A stretch of DNA of 64,000 bases, taken from assembly GCA_015654925.1 (NCBI GenBank), contig JAATFX010000120.1:20996-84995 (forward strand). Direction: 5' to 3'. Below the pieces are notes generated by a model, which had not been told where the DNA came from, did no database searches, and saw nothing but the letters and a program-made list of their open reading frames with translations. Source of the DNA: Enterobacterales bacterium. GTDB lineage: Bacteria; Pseudomonadota; Gammaproteobacteria; Enterobacterales; Enterobacteriaceae. Positions 33,819 to 43,225 of the stretch are shown here, piece after piece; position 1 is the first letter of the stretch, and every line of letters starts with the position of its first letter. The position numbers and the translations under genes are program-made.

Positions 33819-35303
33819 ATGTTTCATCTGAAGTCTTTGCCCCTGGCCGGCGTTAAAAACGACGTACTGTCAGGCTCGGTAGTGGCGGTAGCGCTGATTC
33901 CCGAGGCGGTCGCCTTTTCCCTGGTGGCAGGATTATCACCGATAATCGGCCTGCATACCGCTTTTATCCTGGGGCTGGTCACCGCCTTATTCGGCGGCAA
34001 GCCGGGCATGATATCCGGCGCCACCGGCGCCATCGTCGTGGTATTGGCCAGCCTGGCCGCCCGATACAGCCTGGATTATGTCCTATGGGCGACGCTGCTG
34101 GCCGGGGCGATACAACTGCTTATCGGCCTGCTCAGGCTGGGTAAATTTATCCGCCTGGTGCCGCTGCCGGCGATTTATGGTTTTGTCAACGGCCTGGCTA
34201 TTGTCATTATGATGGCGCAGTGGCCGATGATCCGTGGGCAGGGGCCGGTGATGTATGCCCTGGTGGCCCTGGCGATGCTGATAATCTGGGGGTTTCCTAA
34301 AATCAGCCGGGCTATCCCCGGCTCGCTGGCGGCGCTGCTGATCGTCAGCGCGGTAGTGATAGGTCTGGATATCGATACCAAACGGGTCGGCGACCTGGCG
34401 GATATTTCCGGTAGCCTGCCGGCGTTTACCTGGCCGGATGTGCCATTGAACCTGGCGACGCTGAAAGTCGTATTGCCCTATGCGGTGATTATCGCTTTTG
34501 TCGGTTTGATTGAATCGCTGCTCACCCTCACGGTGCTGGATGAAATGGGCGGTAAAAAAGGCTCCGGCAACCGGGAGTGCCTGGCCCAGGGCGCGGGCAA
34601 TGTGCTGTGCGGCCTGTTCGGCAGTTTTGCCGGCTGTGCGATGATTGGTCAGTCAATCATCAATTTCACTTCCGGGGGACGCAGCCGCATCTCGGGTACG
34701 GTGGCCGCGCTGTTACTGATTATCTTTGTGGTCAGCCTGTCGGATTATATCGCCGTTCTGCCGGTAGCGGCGCTGGCGGGCATTATGTTTATGGTTTGCA
34801 TCAACACCTTCGAATGGAGCTCGCTGAAGCGCATTCGCCGTATGCCGCGCGCGGACGCGCTGGTCCTGGTGGCGGTGACGGTGATTACCCTCTTTACCGA
34901 TCTGGCGGTGGCGGTGATATCAGGCGTCATTATCTCGGCGCTGGTGTTTGCCTGGCAACAGGCGCGTATCCGTATCAGCCACTGCGAACGGCGCCGAGCG
35001 GATGAAGTGGTCTATCATCTGGACGGACCGCTGTTTTTTGGGTCGGCGACCGCCTTTGCCGAGTTGTTTGCGCCCGCAAACGATCCGGCATGCGTGGTGC
35101 TGGATTTTGCCCGTACGCGAGTGATTGATGCCAGCGGCGTCGAGGCGGTAGATAAACTGACCGCGCGATATTTGGCGGCCGGCAAACAGATCCGCTTACG
35201 CCATCTTAGCGCGGAGTGTATTGCGCTGTTGCGGCGGGCCGGACCGTTTTGCAGCCATGAACTGGACGAACCGGCCGCCGAATCGGTATTTAAACCGCTT
35301 TAA
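33819..35303 (+). CDS. SulP-family anion transporter with STAS domain
   Basis: This ~494-residue inner-membrane protein belongs to the SLC26/SulP family. It begins VALIPEAVAFSLVAGLSPIIGLHTAFILGL, has about ten to fourteen helices with the GGKPGMISGATGAIVVV and IGLIESLLTLTVLDE-like segments, and a short C-terminal STAS domain (PACVVLDFARTRVIDASGVEAVDKL). ATG 33819 is preferred over 33786. It differs from the DauA protein at 46-48 kb and is closer to the sulfate/bicarbonate type with unknown ion. It sits between ychF and pth on the opposite strand, and its 3' end overlaps that of pth by 14 bp. Confidence 0.9.
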   Translation: MFHLKSLPLAGVKNDVLSGSVVAVALIPEAVAFSLVAGLSPIIGLHTAFILGLVTALFGGKPGMISGATGAIVVVLASLAARYSLDYVLWATLLAGAIQLLIGLLRLGKFIRLVPLPAIYGFVNGLAIVIMMAQWPMIRGQGPVMYALVALAMLIIWGFPKISRAIPGSLAALLIVSAVVIGLDIDTKRVGDLADISGSLPAFTWPDVPLNLATLKVVLPYAVIIAFVGLIESLLTLTVLDEMGGKKGSGNRECLAQGAGNVLCGLFGSFAGCAMIGQSIINFTSGGRSRISGTVAALLLIIFVVSLSDYIAVLPVAALAGIMFMVCINTFEWSSLKRIRRMPRADALVLVAVTVITLFTDLAVAVISGVIISALVFAWQQARIRISHCERRRADEVVYHLDGPLFFGSATAFAELFAPANDPACVVLDFARTRVIDASGVEAVDKLTARYLAAGKQIRLRHLSAECIALLRRAGPFCSHELDEPAAESVFKPL

Positions 35304-35874
35304 AGCTGTGCAGGCGGTTCATGGCTTTTACCGCGCCGTCCTGCAGTAAAATGCCGGTACAGCTCACCGCTTCGTTAATCGCCTGATCGATTAGCGCCAG
35401 TTCGCTGGCCGGGGGTTTGCCCAGCACAAACCCCACCACTTTGGTTTTATCCCCCGGGTGGCCGATGCCGATGCGCAACCGGTGAAAATTGGGGTTGTTG
35501 CCCAGCCGGCTGATAATATCCTTCAGGCCGTTATGGCCGCCGTGGCCGCCGCCCAGCTTTAACCGGGCGTTGCCCGGCAATAAATCCAGCTCATCGTGGG
35601 CCACCAGGATCTCTTCGGGCAATACCCGGTAAAAAGCGGCCATGGCCGCCACGGCCTTGCCGCTCAAGTTCATAAAGGTGGTGGGCACCAGCAGGCGCAC
35701 ATCCTGGTCGGCGAGGGTTAAACGGCCGGTATAGCCATAGAATTTGCTTTCTTCCTTGAGGGACTGGCGAAACTGCCGCGCCAGCAAATCGACATACCAG
35801 GCGCCGGCGTTGTGTCTGGTGGCGGCGTATTCGGCGCCGGGATTGGCCAGGCCCACAATCAATTTGATAGTCAT
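35290..35874 (-). CDS. pth: Peptidyl-tRNA hydrolase
   Basis: Pth frees tRNA from prematurely released peptidyl-tRNA and is essential. The 194-residue protein matches E. coli: MTIKLIVGLANPGAEYAATRHNAGAWYVDLLA with catalytic His20, FMNLSGKAVAAMAAFY, VAHDELDLLPG and KLGGGHGGHNGLKDI. It is transcribed towards the SulP gene, with the 3' ends overlapping by 14 bp. This means no terminator is possible between the two in the usual place. Confidence 0.97.
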   Translation of the reverse strand: MTIKLIVGLANPGAEYAATRHNAGAWYVDLLARQFRQSLKEESKFYGYTGRLTLADQDVRLLVPTTFMNLSGKAVAAMAAFYRVLPEEILVAHDELDLLPGNARLKLGGGHGGHNGLKDIISRLGNNPNFHRLRIGIGHPGDKTKVVGFVLGKPPASELALIDQAINEAVSCTGILLQDGAVKAMNRLHSFKAV

Positions 35875-36089
35875 TACGCTATAATTCTCAATTATTTCAA
35901 TAGATTAATTAATCAGTTTTTGATAGGCCGCGCCGGGGAGGTCCGATAAACTTGAGCGCGCGCCCGGCATATCGCAATCAGGCGGCCATGTTAGCAGATT
36001 TATACCCGGACGGCGCAAAACGGGGCGGGTTTCTTCGGTACGCCATGGCTGCGCGGCACAGGCAGCCAGCCGTTTTTTTAACCAGGTTG

Positions 36090-36812
36090 TTAGCCAGGGT
36101 GCTTTATCGCCATGGCCGCCGCGACCAGCGCCGCGTTGTCGGCGGCCAGCTGTCCATCAGGGAGATAGCGGCTATCTTCCAGTCCCACCCGGGTCGATAT
36201 TCCCTGGCCCAGGGCCAGGGCGGCCAGGGGCCAGACCGTGGCGTCAAAACCGTGCAGCAGCCTCGGGCGCCGCACTCGCTGGCCGGCCAGCAATCCCATG
36301 ATGCCATGGGCCTGCGCCATGGCCTGGACGGCATCCTGCTGCTCTATTTCAATTAAAATCCGCAATACCTGCGGCAGGTAGCCCGACGCCAGCAATTTTT
36401 CCGCATCCGCCAGAGAACCCAGGCCGGCTTCTATGCCTACGCCTGCGGCCCGTAGCTGCCGCATCACCGGCAGGGCGCCGGATTCGCCCAGGTTCACCGA
36501 GGCGTAGTCGGGGCCAACGCGCCATTGCCTGATGCAAGACAGCGTCCGTTCCATATCGTTTTCAATCCATTCCCCGGTGGATATGCCCAGCAGCGTGCCG
36601 GGACAGGCGCGCCTGATTTCCTGGACGGTGGCGTCCACATCGGCGGCGGCCAGCGATTCCTTGCCCTGGCGATCGCGGATATGCAGATGGATTTCCGCCG
36701 CGCCGGCCAGGACGCACCCGCGCGCCGCCGCGGCCATGGCCGCCGGCGTCAGGGGTAGCCGCGGGTGATATTCTGCTGAACGGGCACCATTAATACAGGC
36801 TTGGATGATCAT
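36090..36812 (-). CDS. BKACE-family beta-keto acid cleavage enzyme (DUF849)
   Basis: This 240-residue protein belongs to the beta-keto acid cleavage enzyme family, which condenses a beta-keto acid with acetyl-CoA in a zinc-dependent reaction. It begins IIQACINGARSAEYHPRLPLTP, has the metal-binding motif EIHLHIRD, the STGEWIE segment and GLEDSRYLPDG near the C-terminus with the metal-binding Glu. It is shorter than Kce (~275-310 residues), but compact members exist. The substrate is unknown; the genes around it give no pathway clue. It lies between pth and ychH, where E. coli has nothing comparable. Confidence 0.85.
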   Translation of the reverse strand: MIIQACINGARSAEYHPRLPLTPAAMAAAARGCVLAGAAEIHLHIRDRQGKESLAAADVDATVQEIRRACPGTLLGISTGEWIENDMERTLSCIRQWRVGPDYASVNLGESGALPVMRQLRAAGVGIEAGLGSLADAEKLLASGYLPQVLRILIEIEQQDAVQAMAQAHGIMGLLAGQRVRRPRLLHGFDATVWPLAALALGQGISTRVGLEDSRYLPDGQLAADNAALVAAAMAIKHPG

Positions 36813-36920
36813 CAGTCAGCCCTACGTTAGTTAAGACGTTATTATTATAGTTTTCGTAAGCGGGCATGGGCTGATAATATCGGATACGATGGCAGGGGGG
36901 ACGCCGGTGGATAAAAGGGA

Positions 36921-37094
36921 TTAGACGTTGAAATTAAGGCGCGCGCATTGAAGACGCTGCGGCTGGCGCTATCCTCCACACCTAATGCCGTGGATTTTTA
37001 CCGCCGGCAAAGTTTCACCCTGGTCGGGCCGGACCACTATTACTCCGCATCGGCGCAACGGTATTTACCCTGCTTTGCTATGCTCGCCTTATAA
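36921..37094 (+). pseudogene. C-terminal remnant of a GNAT acetyltransferase
   Basis: One frame ending with the stop at 37092-37094 reads ALKTLRLALSSTPNAVDFYR and then RQSFTLVGPDHYYSASAQRY plus LPCFAMLAL. This is the typical tail of a GNAT N-acetyltransferase (NAVxFYxxxGF, then xxVGxxxYY). No start codon or acetyl-CoA-binding motif precedes it. It is a short fragment of a lost gene. Confidence 0.5.
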
Positions 37095-37153
37095 CGGCAC
37101 CGCCCGCTCTGCGGCGCGAGCCTGAAAATTGCCTCGTTTGCGCGCTCGGACCA

Positions 37154-37234
37154 TCAGAGCAATGCGCAAAACAGCGCGATAATCGTCAGGGCTATCGCCA
37201 TGGTGGACATGACTTCCAGATCGTCAGTGTACAT
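37154..37234 (-). CDS. Candidate small membrane protein (26 residues)
   Basis: On the minus strand an ATG at 37234 is preceded by AGGAGGTGA, a perfect anti-16S match at the right distance. It encodes 26 residues: a charged start MYTDDLEVMST followed by a hydrophobic stretch MAIALTIIALFCALL. This is the profile of a single-helix bacterial small membrane protein. It is divergent from ychH. I do not recognise the sequence. The strength of the ribosome site in otherwise non-coding DNA is the main support. Confidence 0.55.
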   Translation of the reverse strand: MYTDDLEVMSTMAIALTIIALFCALL

Positions 37235-37538
37235 AGTCACCTCCTGTCTCCTGACCGATCATGACGCCGCCCGCCGCACCTGATTGTGATCCGGTGTTCA
37301 ATTAAGTAAAAAAGTCGGACTGAATGTGACAACAAGCTTCCGCCGGCAAGATAAATCGCCGCCAATCCCATTAAGCATGCTGATATGAAAAAAGAAATTG
37401 TTTAACGATTTGTGTGATTAATTTGCGACTCTGTGATCGCGGGCACGATGCTCTAAGCCATCCGGTGACTATACTTTAACCAGATAATGACTAAGAGAAA
37501 AAAGTTCTCGATTTCATTGATTAACCCGGAGGTGAACG

Positions 37539-37808
37539 ATGAAACGTAAATCAGCACTCTTGTGTGGTAACGGTTTGATGGGTGTGGGCATGGTCATGAT
37601 GATTGTCGGGTTGGGATGCTCGGTATTAAACCAGCTGCCCCAGCTGCACTTCACCCCGCTGGTTGCGCATGCCGCGATTATGGGCATTTTTATCGGCGCG
37701 CTGCTGTGGGTTGCCGGCGCGCGTATGGGCGGCCATGAACGCATATCCGATCGCTACTGGTGGCACCGCCGGTTCGACGATCGCTGCCGTCGTAGCGGAC
37801 ACCATTAA
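37539..37808 (+). CDS. ychH: Stress-induced inner-membrane protein YchH
   Basis: This 89-residue protein matches E. coli YchH (92 residues): MKRKSALLCGNGLMGVGMVMM followed by a second helix AAIMGIFIGALLWVAGARMGGHERISDRYWW and a basic cysteine-containing tail. Two membrane helices are evident. GGAGGTGA precedes the ATG. In E. coli it responds to CRP and contributes to stress resistance and biofilm formation. It keeps its place next to pth and prs, although dauA, normally between ychH and prs, is absent here. Confidence 0.92.
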   Translation: MKRKSALLCGNGLMGVGMVMMIVGLGCSVLNQLPQLHFTPLVAHAAIMGIFIGALLWVAGARMGGHERISDRYWWHRRFDDRCRRSGHH

Positions 37809-37875
37809 TCACTCTGGCTCAGCGGGTTAATTGTCTTCCAGAAAAATAACAATACCTAGCATTTTTTATTCTCCC

Positions 37876-37912
37876 AATCCTGGACCCGCACTGCCGGTTC
37901 GGGATTTTTTTT
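37876..37912 (+). terminator. Rho-independent terminator after ychH
   Basis: AATCC (37876-37880) pairs with GGATT (37902-37906), with an inner GACC/GGTT stem, followed by eight T. Confidence 0.75.
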
Positions 37913-38033
37913 ACGGGCGGGCCTGGCGGCCCGTATCCGGATAGATGGCTGGCAACATCATGGCGGCGCCATCCTTAAGCGTCCTGCCTAGGATCGCGCG
38001 CTTGGCGCGCCGCCTCGGCGGCGGCGTTAAATA

Positions 38034-38981
38034 TTAATGCTCGAACATGGCGGAAATGGATTCTTCGTTGCTGATGCGACGAATGGCCTCGGCCAGCATG
38101 CCCGACAAGGTCAGGGTGCGGACGTTCGGTAAAGCTTTAATTTTCGGGTCCAGGGGAATGGTATCGCAAACAATCACTTCATCGATAACCGAATTCTGGA
38201 TATTTTCGTAGGCATTACCGGAAAAAATCGGATGGGTGGCATAAGCAAAGACGCGCTTGGCGCCGCGGTCTTTAAGCGCTTCAGCCGCTTTGCACAAGGT
38301 GCCGCCGGTATCGATCATATCATCCACCAGCACGCAGTCACGACCCGCCACGTCGCCGATGATGTGCATCACCTGCGAGACGTTGGCCCGTGGACGGCGT
38401 TTGTCGATGATGGCCATATCGGTATCGTTGAGCAGCTTGGCAATGGCGCGGGCGCGGACCACGCCGCCGATATCCGGCGAAACCACAATCGGGTTTTCCA
38501 GGTCCTGCTGCAACATATCTTCCAGCAGAATCGGGCTGCCGAATACGTTATCAACCGGGACGTCGAAGAAGCCCTGGATCTGTTCCGCGTGCAAGTCCAC
38601 CGTCAGAACCCGGTCAACGCCTACGCTAGACAGAAAGTCGGCGACCACTTTGGCGGTGATGGGAACGCGGGCGGAACGAACGCGACGGTCCTGGCGGGCA
38701 TAACCGAAGTAGGGGATTACGGCGGTGATACGCCCGGCGGATGCCCGGCGCAACGCGTCGACCATGACAACCAGTTCCATCAGGTTATCGTTGGTCGGCG
38801 CACAGGTGGACTGGATGATGAAAATATCACCACCGCGTACATTTTCATTGATTTGCACGCTGACTTCGCCATCGCTAAAGCGACCTACAGCGGCGTCACC
38901 AAGGCTGGTATATAAACGGTTGGCAATACGTTGTGCTAGTTCCGGGGTGGCGTTACCAGCAAAAAGCTTCATATCAGGCAC
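38034..38981 (-). CDS. prs: Ribose-phosphate pyrophosphokinase
   Basis: Prs makes PRPP from ribose-5-phosphate and ATP for nucleotide, histidine, tryptophan and NAD synthesis. The 315-residue protein equals the E. coli length: MPDMKLFAGNATPELAQRIANRLY, RRVRSARVPITAKVVADFLS (flexible loop) and the PRPP-binding signature DCVLVDDMIDTGGTLCKAA. It lies on the same strand as ispE and lolB, ~157 bp after ispE, as in most enterobacteria. Confidence 0.98.
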   Translation of the reverse strand: MPDMKLFAGNATPELAQRIANRLYTSLGDAAVGRFSDGEVSVQINENVRGGDIFIIQSTCAPTNDNLMELVVMVDALRRASAGRITAVIPYFGYARQDRRVRSARVPITAKVVADFLSSVGVDRVLTVDLHAEQIQGFFDVPVDNVFGSPILLEDMLQQDLENPIVVSPDIGGVVRARAIAKLLNDTDMAIIDKRRPRANVSQVMHIIGDVAGRDCVLVDDMIDTGGTLCKAAEALKDRGAKRVFAYATHPIFSGNAYENIQNSVIDEVIVCDTIPLDPKIKALPNVRTLTLSGMLAEAIRRISNEESISAMFEH

Positions 38982-39138
38982 GAGAAGAACCTCAGGCTTG
39001 CGTCCAGAGAAGGTATTGCCGACAGCATAACACTCGAGACCGGAGCGCCATACAGGACAATTCCATACGGGTATATCTTTTTAAAACAACCTGGCAGAAC
39101 CGTCGTCTTTCGGCGGCGTAACGGTCCGGCTATCTTAA

Positions 39139-39999
39139 TTAATCAGCCCCGGCCAACGTTTCATGCAGCGCAGAGACGTTGGCGCCGCGCGCTACAAAAC
39201 CACGCATCCACGCCGGGGCCTGCTCAAGCACCTGACGGGCGGCGGTTTCGGTATCGAATTGGGCAAATACACAAGCACCGGTGCCAGTCAGTCGCGACGG
39301 CGCGTATTCTAACAGCCATGAAAGATGCTGTTCAACCTCGCAAAAACGTTTTCTTGCGATTGGCTCACAATCGTTACTAAATGGCAGCGCCAATAACGCG
39401 TCCAGCGAGCGGACCGGCGAGTCTCTTTTCAAGTCCGGATCGGCGAAAATGACCGGGGTGGATATACTCACTTCCGGCACGGCTACCAGGTACCATTTCT
39501 CCGGCGGGGCGGCGGGGGTCAACATTTCGCCGATTCCTTCGGCAAACGCCGCGTGGCCGCGGATGAACACCGGAACATCGGCGCCCAGACGTAGCCCCAT
39601 GCGGGCCAATTCGTCGCTTGCAAGACCACATTGCCACAAATGATTCAGCGCTACCAGAGCCGTGGCGGCGTTAGACGATCCGCCGCCCAATCCGCCGCCC
39701 ATCGGCAGACGTTTCTCCAGCCAAATATCGGCGCCGGGCGGGGTAAAATTATTTTTTTGCACCTGCGGATGGCTTTGCAGCAGCCGAGCCGCCCTGATAA
39801 TCAGGTTATCGTCGTCGTTAACGCCGGCCAGCGGGGTTCTCAGCCTGATTTCGGGGGTGTTGCGCGGTTCAAAGGTCAGGGTATCGCCATAATCCAGAAA
39901 CTGGAACAGCGTTTGCAGCAGATGATAGCCGTCGGCGCGGCGGCCGGTGATATATAAAAATAAATTAAGTTTGGCCGGGGCGGGCCACTGATAAATCAT
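39139..39999 (-). CDS. ispE: 4-diphosphocytidyl-2-C-methyl-D-erythritol kinase
   Basis: IspE is the ATP-dependent kinase of the MEP isoprenoid pathway. The 286-residue GHMP kinase has WPAPAKLNLFLYITGRRADGYH, the glycine-rich LPMGGGLGGGSSNAATAL ATP loop and a C-terminal LTGTGACVFAQFD motif. Its start overlaps the lolB stop by 4 bp (ATGA), indicating coupled translation, as in E. coli. Confidence 0.97.
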   Translation of the reverse strand: MIYQWPAPAKLNLFLYITGRRADGYHLLQTLFQFLDYGDTLTFEPRNTPEIRLRTPLAGVNDDDNLIIRAARLLQSHPQVQKNNFTPPGADIWLEKRLPMGGGLGGGSSNAATALVALNHLWQCGLASDELARMGLRLGADVPVFIRGHAAFAEGIGEMLTPAAPPEKWYLVAVPEVSISTPVIFADPDLKRDSPVRSLDALLALPFSNDCEPIARKRFCEVEQHLSWLLEYAPSRLTGTGACVFAQFDTETAARQVLEQAPAWMRGFVARGANVSALHETLAGAD

Positions 40000-40619
40000 T
40001 TCAGATTCCAGTTATCCATTTTAAGTTTGATCCGCTGTTCGCCCTGATTCAGCTCCAGGTTGGCCGGCAGCGCCGGTTGGGTGTCATCGCGATAGCCCAG
40101 ATAGGTCACCGTCCATTTATGCCCGTCCTGGTCATAGTCGACCTGTTTGAGCAGGCCGCGATCGTCGAGGGTGAAATCGCTGGCGTCGCCCGGCAGGCCG
40201 AGCATCCATTTACGCAAATTCTCCAGCGGGATATTCATGCCGGTGAGTTTGGTAATCATCTCCTGGGGATTGTCGCTGATATACTTCTTACCCTGATTAT
40301 TGGTCACCTGCGCCATGCCGGGCTGCACGTTAAGGTCCAATTCGGTACTGCCCAGCGGATTGGTAAGCAGCAGGCGATAGCGGTCGGGGCCGATTTGCTG
40401 CCAGTTAAAGCGGGCATAGACTTTTTGCGAGCCGGAGATATAGGCGAACGAACCGCGGGTCTGGTAATGGGTCAGCCGCGCCACGGACTGCTCGTGCTGG
40501 CGCCATTCGGGGGACGTCTGGCTTTTCGCCGGGCCGCTAGGCGCATGGACGCTACAGGCGGCCAGGATCAGGCTGGCCAGCGGCAGCACGCGGTAGAAGG
40601 CTAAAATACGCTTCGGCAT
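39996..40619 (-). CDS. lolB: Outer-membrane lipoprotein receptor LolB
   Basis: LolB accepts lipoproteins from LolA and inserts them in the outer membrane. The 207-residue precursor has a lipoprotein signal, with lipobox LAAC placing the lipidated Cys at position 22. Family segments SVARLTHYQTRGSFAYI, RLLLTNPLGSTELDL and GLPGDASDFTLD follow. It is divergent from hemA over ~230 bp and first in the lolB-ispE-prs run. Confidence 0.95.
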   Translation of the reverse strand: MPKRILAFYRVLPLASLILAACSVHAPSGPAKSQTSPEWRQHEQSVARLTHYQTRGSFAYISGSQKVYARFNWQQIGPDRYRLLLTNPLGSTELDLNVQPGMAQVTNNQGKKYISDNPQEMITKLTGMNIPLENLRKWMLGLPGDASDFTLDDRGLLKQVDYDQDGHKWTVTYLGYRDDTQPALPANLELNQGEQRIKLKMDNWNLK

Positions 40620-40853
40620 AAAAAACGGCTTCCTTATTTTTTCTTTTGGGATACGGCTTTGATTCGGGCCAACAAAACCATGATAGCGTCAATTTCCGCG
40701 CTAAGCGGCATTTATTTCGCTGCGCGGCTACCCCGGTATCAACCCCTGGATGGGTCGAAAATGCGGTGTGACTTTTCTTGATCACGCGCATCAAGTAGAA
40801 TGCAGTGAAACGATAACCATACTAACACTCGTATTATTTAATAGCCGTATTCC

Positions 40854-42110
40854 ATGACTCTCCTTGCGTTAGGTATCAACCATAAAACAGCACCGGTCGC
40901 GCTGCGCGAACGGGTGACATTCTCGCCCGAAACGCTCGACCAGGCGCTGATCAGTCTGCTTCAGCAACCGCTGGTGCAGGGCGGCGTCGTGCTGTCTACC
41001 TGTAACCGGACCGAATTATATCTAAGCGTCGGGCAGCAGGATGATTTCAAGGAATCACTGATACGCTGGTTATGCGATTATCACCACCTGCGCCCGGAAG
41101 ACGTGCGGCAAAGCCTCTACTGGCATTTGGGCGACGAAGCGGTAAGCCATTTGATGCGGGTCGCCAGCGGGCTGGATTCGCTGGTGCTGGGCGAACCGCA
41201 GATTCTGGGGCAGGTAAAAAAAGCCTTCGCCGAGTCCCAGCGCGGGCATAACCTGTCCGGCGAGCTGGAGCGGCTGTTCCAAAAATCGTTTTCCGTGGCC
41301 AAACGGGTGCGCACCGAAACCGAAATCGGCTCTAACGCCGTGTCGGTGGCGTTCGCCGCCTGTACCCTGGCCCGGCAGATATTTGAATCCCTGGCCGACG
41401 TGACGGTGCTGCTGGTGGGCGCCGGCGAGACCATCGAACTGGTGTCGCGTCATCTGCGCGAGCATAACGTTAAACGGCTGATTATCGCCAACCGCACCCG
41501 CGAGCGGGCGCAAATTCTGGCCGACCAGGTGGGCGCGGAGGTGATCGGCCTGGCCGATATCGACAGCCGGCTGGCCCAGGCCGATATCATTATCAGCTCC
41601 ACAGCCAGTACCCTGCCGGTTATCGGCAAGGGCATGGTGGAACGGGCCATGAAGCTGCGCCGCAACCAGCCCATGCTGCTGGTGGATATCGCGGTGCCGC
41701 GGGATATCGAGGCGGAGGTGGGTAAAGTCGCCAATGCCTACCTGTATACCGTGGACGATCTTCAGGCCATCATCGAGAAAAACCTGGCCCAGCGTAAATC
41801 CGCCGCCGTCCAGGCGGAAACCATCGTTGAGCAGGAGTGCCTGGATTTTATGGGCTGGCTGCGGGCGCAAAACGCCGTGGAGACCATTCGCGATTTCCGC
41901 GCCCGGGCCGATACCCTGCGCGCCGATATGGAAGAGCGCGCCGTGGCCGCGCTACGGCTGGGCGCCGACCCCGAACAGGTCGTCAGGGAAATGGCGCACC
42001 GGTTGACCAACAGTCTTATCCACGCCCCCACAAAATCGCTGCAACAGGCCGCCCGCGACGGTGACGTCGAGCGGCTGCAAATCCTGCGGGACAGTCTTGG
42101 ACTGGACTAG
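40854..42110 (+). CDS. hemA: Glutamyl-tRNA reductase
   Basis: HemA converts glutamyl-tRNA to glutamate-1-semialdehyde, the first committed step of heme synthesis in this group. The 418-residue protein equals the E. coli length. It has MTLLALGINHKTAPVALRE, the catalytic cysteine in LSTCNRTELY, LGEPQILGQVKKAF, and the NADPH-binding VLLVGAGETIELV. The N-terminal MTLL is where heme-dependent proteolysis acts in Salmonella. It is followed 32 bp later by prfA, then prmC. Confidence 0.98.
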   Translation: MTLLALGINHKTAPVALRERVTFSPETLDQALISLLQQPLVQGGVVLSTCNRTELYLSVGQQDDFKESLIRWLCDYHHLRPEDVRQSLYWHLGDEAVSHLMRVASGLDSLVLGEPQILGQVKKAFAESQRGHNLSGELERLFQKSFSVAKRVRTETEIGSNAVSVAFAACTLARQIFESLADVTVLLVGAGETIELVSRHLREHNVKRLIIANRTRERAQILADQVGAEVIGLADIDSRLAQADIIISSTASTLPVIGKGMVERAMKLRRNQPMLLVDIAVPRDIEAEVGKVANAYLYTVDDLQAIIEKNLAQRKSAAVQAETIVEQECLDFMGWLRAQNAVETIRDFRARADTLRADMEERAVAALRLGADPEQVVREMAHRLTNSLIHAPTKSLQQAARDGDVERLQILRDSLGLD

Positions 42111-42142
42111 CGCATTATACTAATAAGGTAAAACCACCATCC

Positions 42143-43225
42143 ATGAAGCCTTCTATTGTTGCCAAACTGGAAGCGTTGCAAGAGCGCCAGGAAGAAGTTG
42201 AGGTGTTGCTTGGCGACGCCGGCATTATTACCGATCAGGATCGTTTTCGCGCGCTGTCGAAGGAGTATGCGCAACTGACCGATGTTACGGCGTCCTTCCA
42301 GCGCTGGCAGCAAGTGCAGTCGGATATCCAGGCCGCGGAAATGATGCTCGACGATCCCGAAATGCGCGATCTGGCGCAGGAAGAGCTCAAGGACGCCAGG
42401 GCGCAGCAAGAAGAGCTTGAACAGCAGTTGCAATTGCTGCTGCTGCCCAAAGATCCCGACGATGAGCGGGGGTGCTTCCTGGAAGTGCGGGCCGGCACCG
42501 GCGGCGATGAAGCCGCCATTTTCGCCGGCGATTTATTCCGCATGTATAGCCGTTTTGCCGAAGCGCGGCGCTGGCGGGTGGAGATTGTCAGCGCCAGCGA
42601 CGGCGAGCATGGCGGCTACAAAGAAGTTATCGCCAAAATCGATAACGACGGCGCTTACGGCCTGCTTAAGTTCGAATCGGGCGGCCATCGCGTGCAGCGG
42701 GTGCCGGAAACCGAATCACAGGGTCGTATCCATACCTCCGCCTGTACGGTGGCTGTAATGCCGGCCATTCCGGAAGAAGAACTGCCGGTGATTAATCCCG
42801 GCGATTTGCGCATCGATACGTTCCGCTCGTCCGGCGCGGGCGGCCAGCACGTTAACACCACCGATTCCGCCATTCGCATCACCCATATCCCTTCGGGGCT
42901 GGTGGTGGAGTGCCAGGATGAGCGTTCACAACATAAAAACAAAGCCAAGGCTCTGGCGGTGCTGGGTGCCCGGCTGCGCGCCGCGGAAGTGCGCAGGCGC
43001 CAGTTGGAAGAGGCCTCGACCCGGCGTAATCTGCTCGGCAGCGGCGATCGTTCCGATCGCATCCGGACCTATAATTTCCCCCAGGGCCGGGTAACGGATC
43101 ACCGCATCGGCCTGACGCTGTATCGCCTGGATGAGGTGATCGAAGGCAAGATCGATATGCTGATTCAGCCGATTATGCAGGAGTATCAGGCCGATCAGCT
43201 GGCGGCGCTGGCAGAACAGTCCTGA
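42143..43225 (+). CDS. prfA: Peptide chain release factor 1
   Basis: RF1 ends translation at UAA and UAG. The 360-residue protein has the codon-recognition tripeptide PET-type region (RVPETESQGRIHTSACTV) and the universal GGQ motif in SSGAGGQHVNTTDSAIRITH, which is methylated by PrmC, encoded next. The start overlaps nothing upstream, and its stop overlaps the prmC ATG by one base. Order hemA-prfA-prmC is the conserved enterobacterial one. Confidence 0.98.
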   Translation: MKPSIVAKLEALQERQEEVEVLLGDAGIITDQDRFRALSKEYAQLTDVTASFQRWQQVQSDIQAAEMMLDDPEMRDLAQEELKDARAQQEELEQQLQLLLLPKDPDDERGCFLEVRAGTGGDEAAIFAGDLFRMYSRFAEARRWRVEIVSASDGEHGGYKEVIAKIDNDGAYGLLKFESGGHRVQRVPETESQGRIHTSACTVAVMPAIPEEELPVINPGDLRIDTFRSSGAGGQHVNTTDSAIRITHIPSGLVVECQDERSQHKNKAKALAVLGARLRAAEVRRRQLEEASTRRNLLGSGDRSDRIRTYNFPQGRVTDHRIGLTLYRLDEVIEGKIDMLIQPIMQEYQADQLAALAEQS

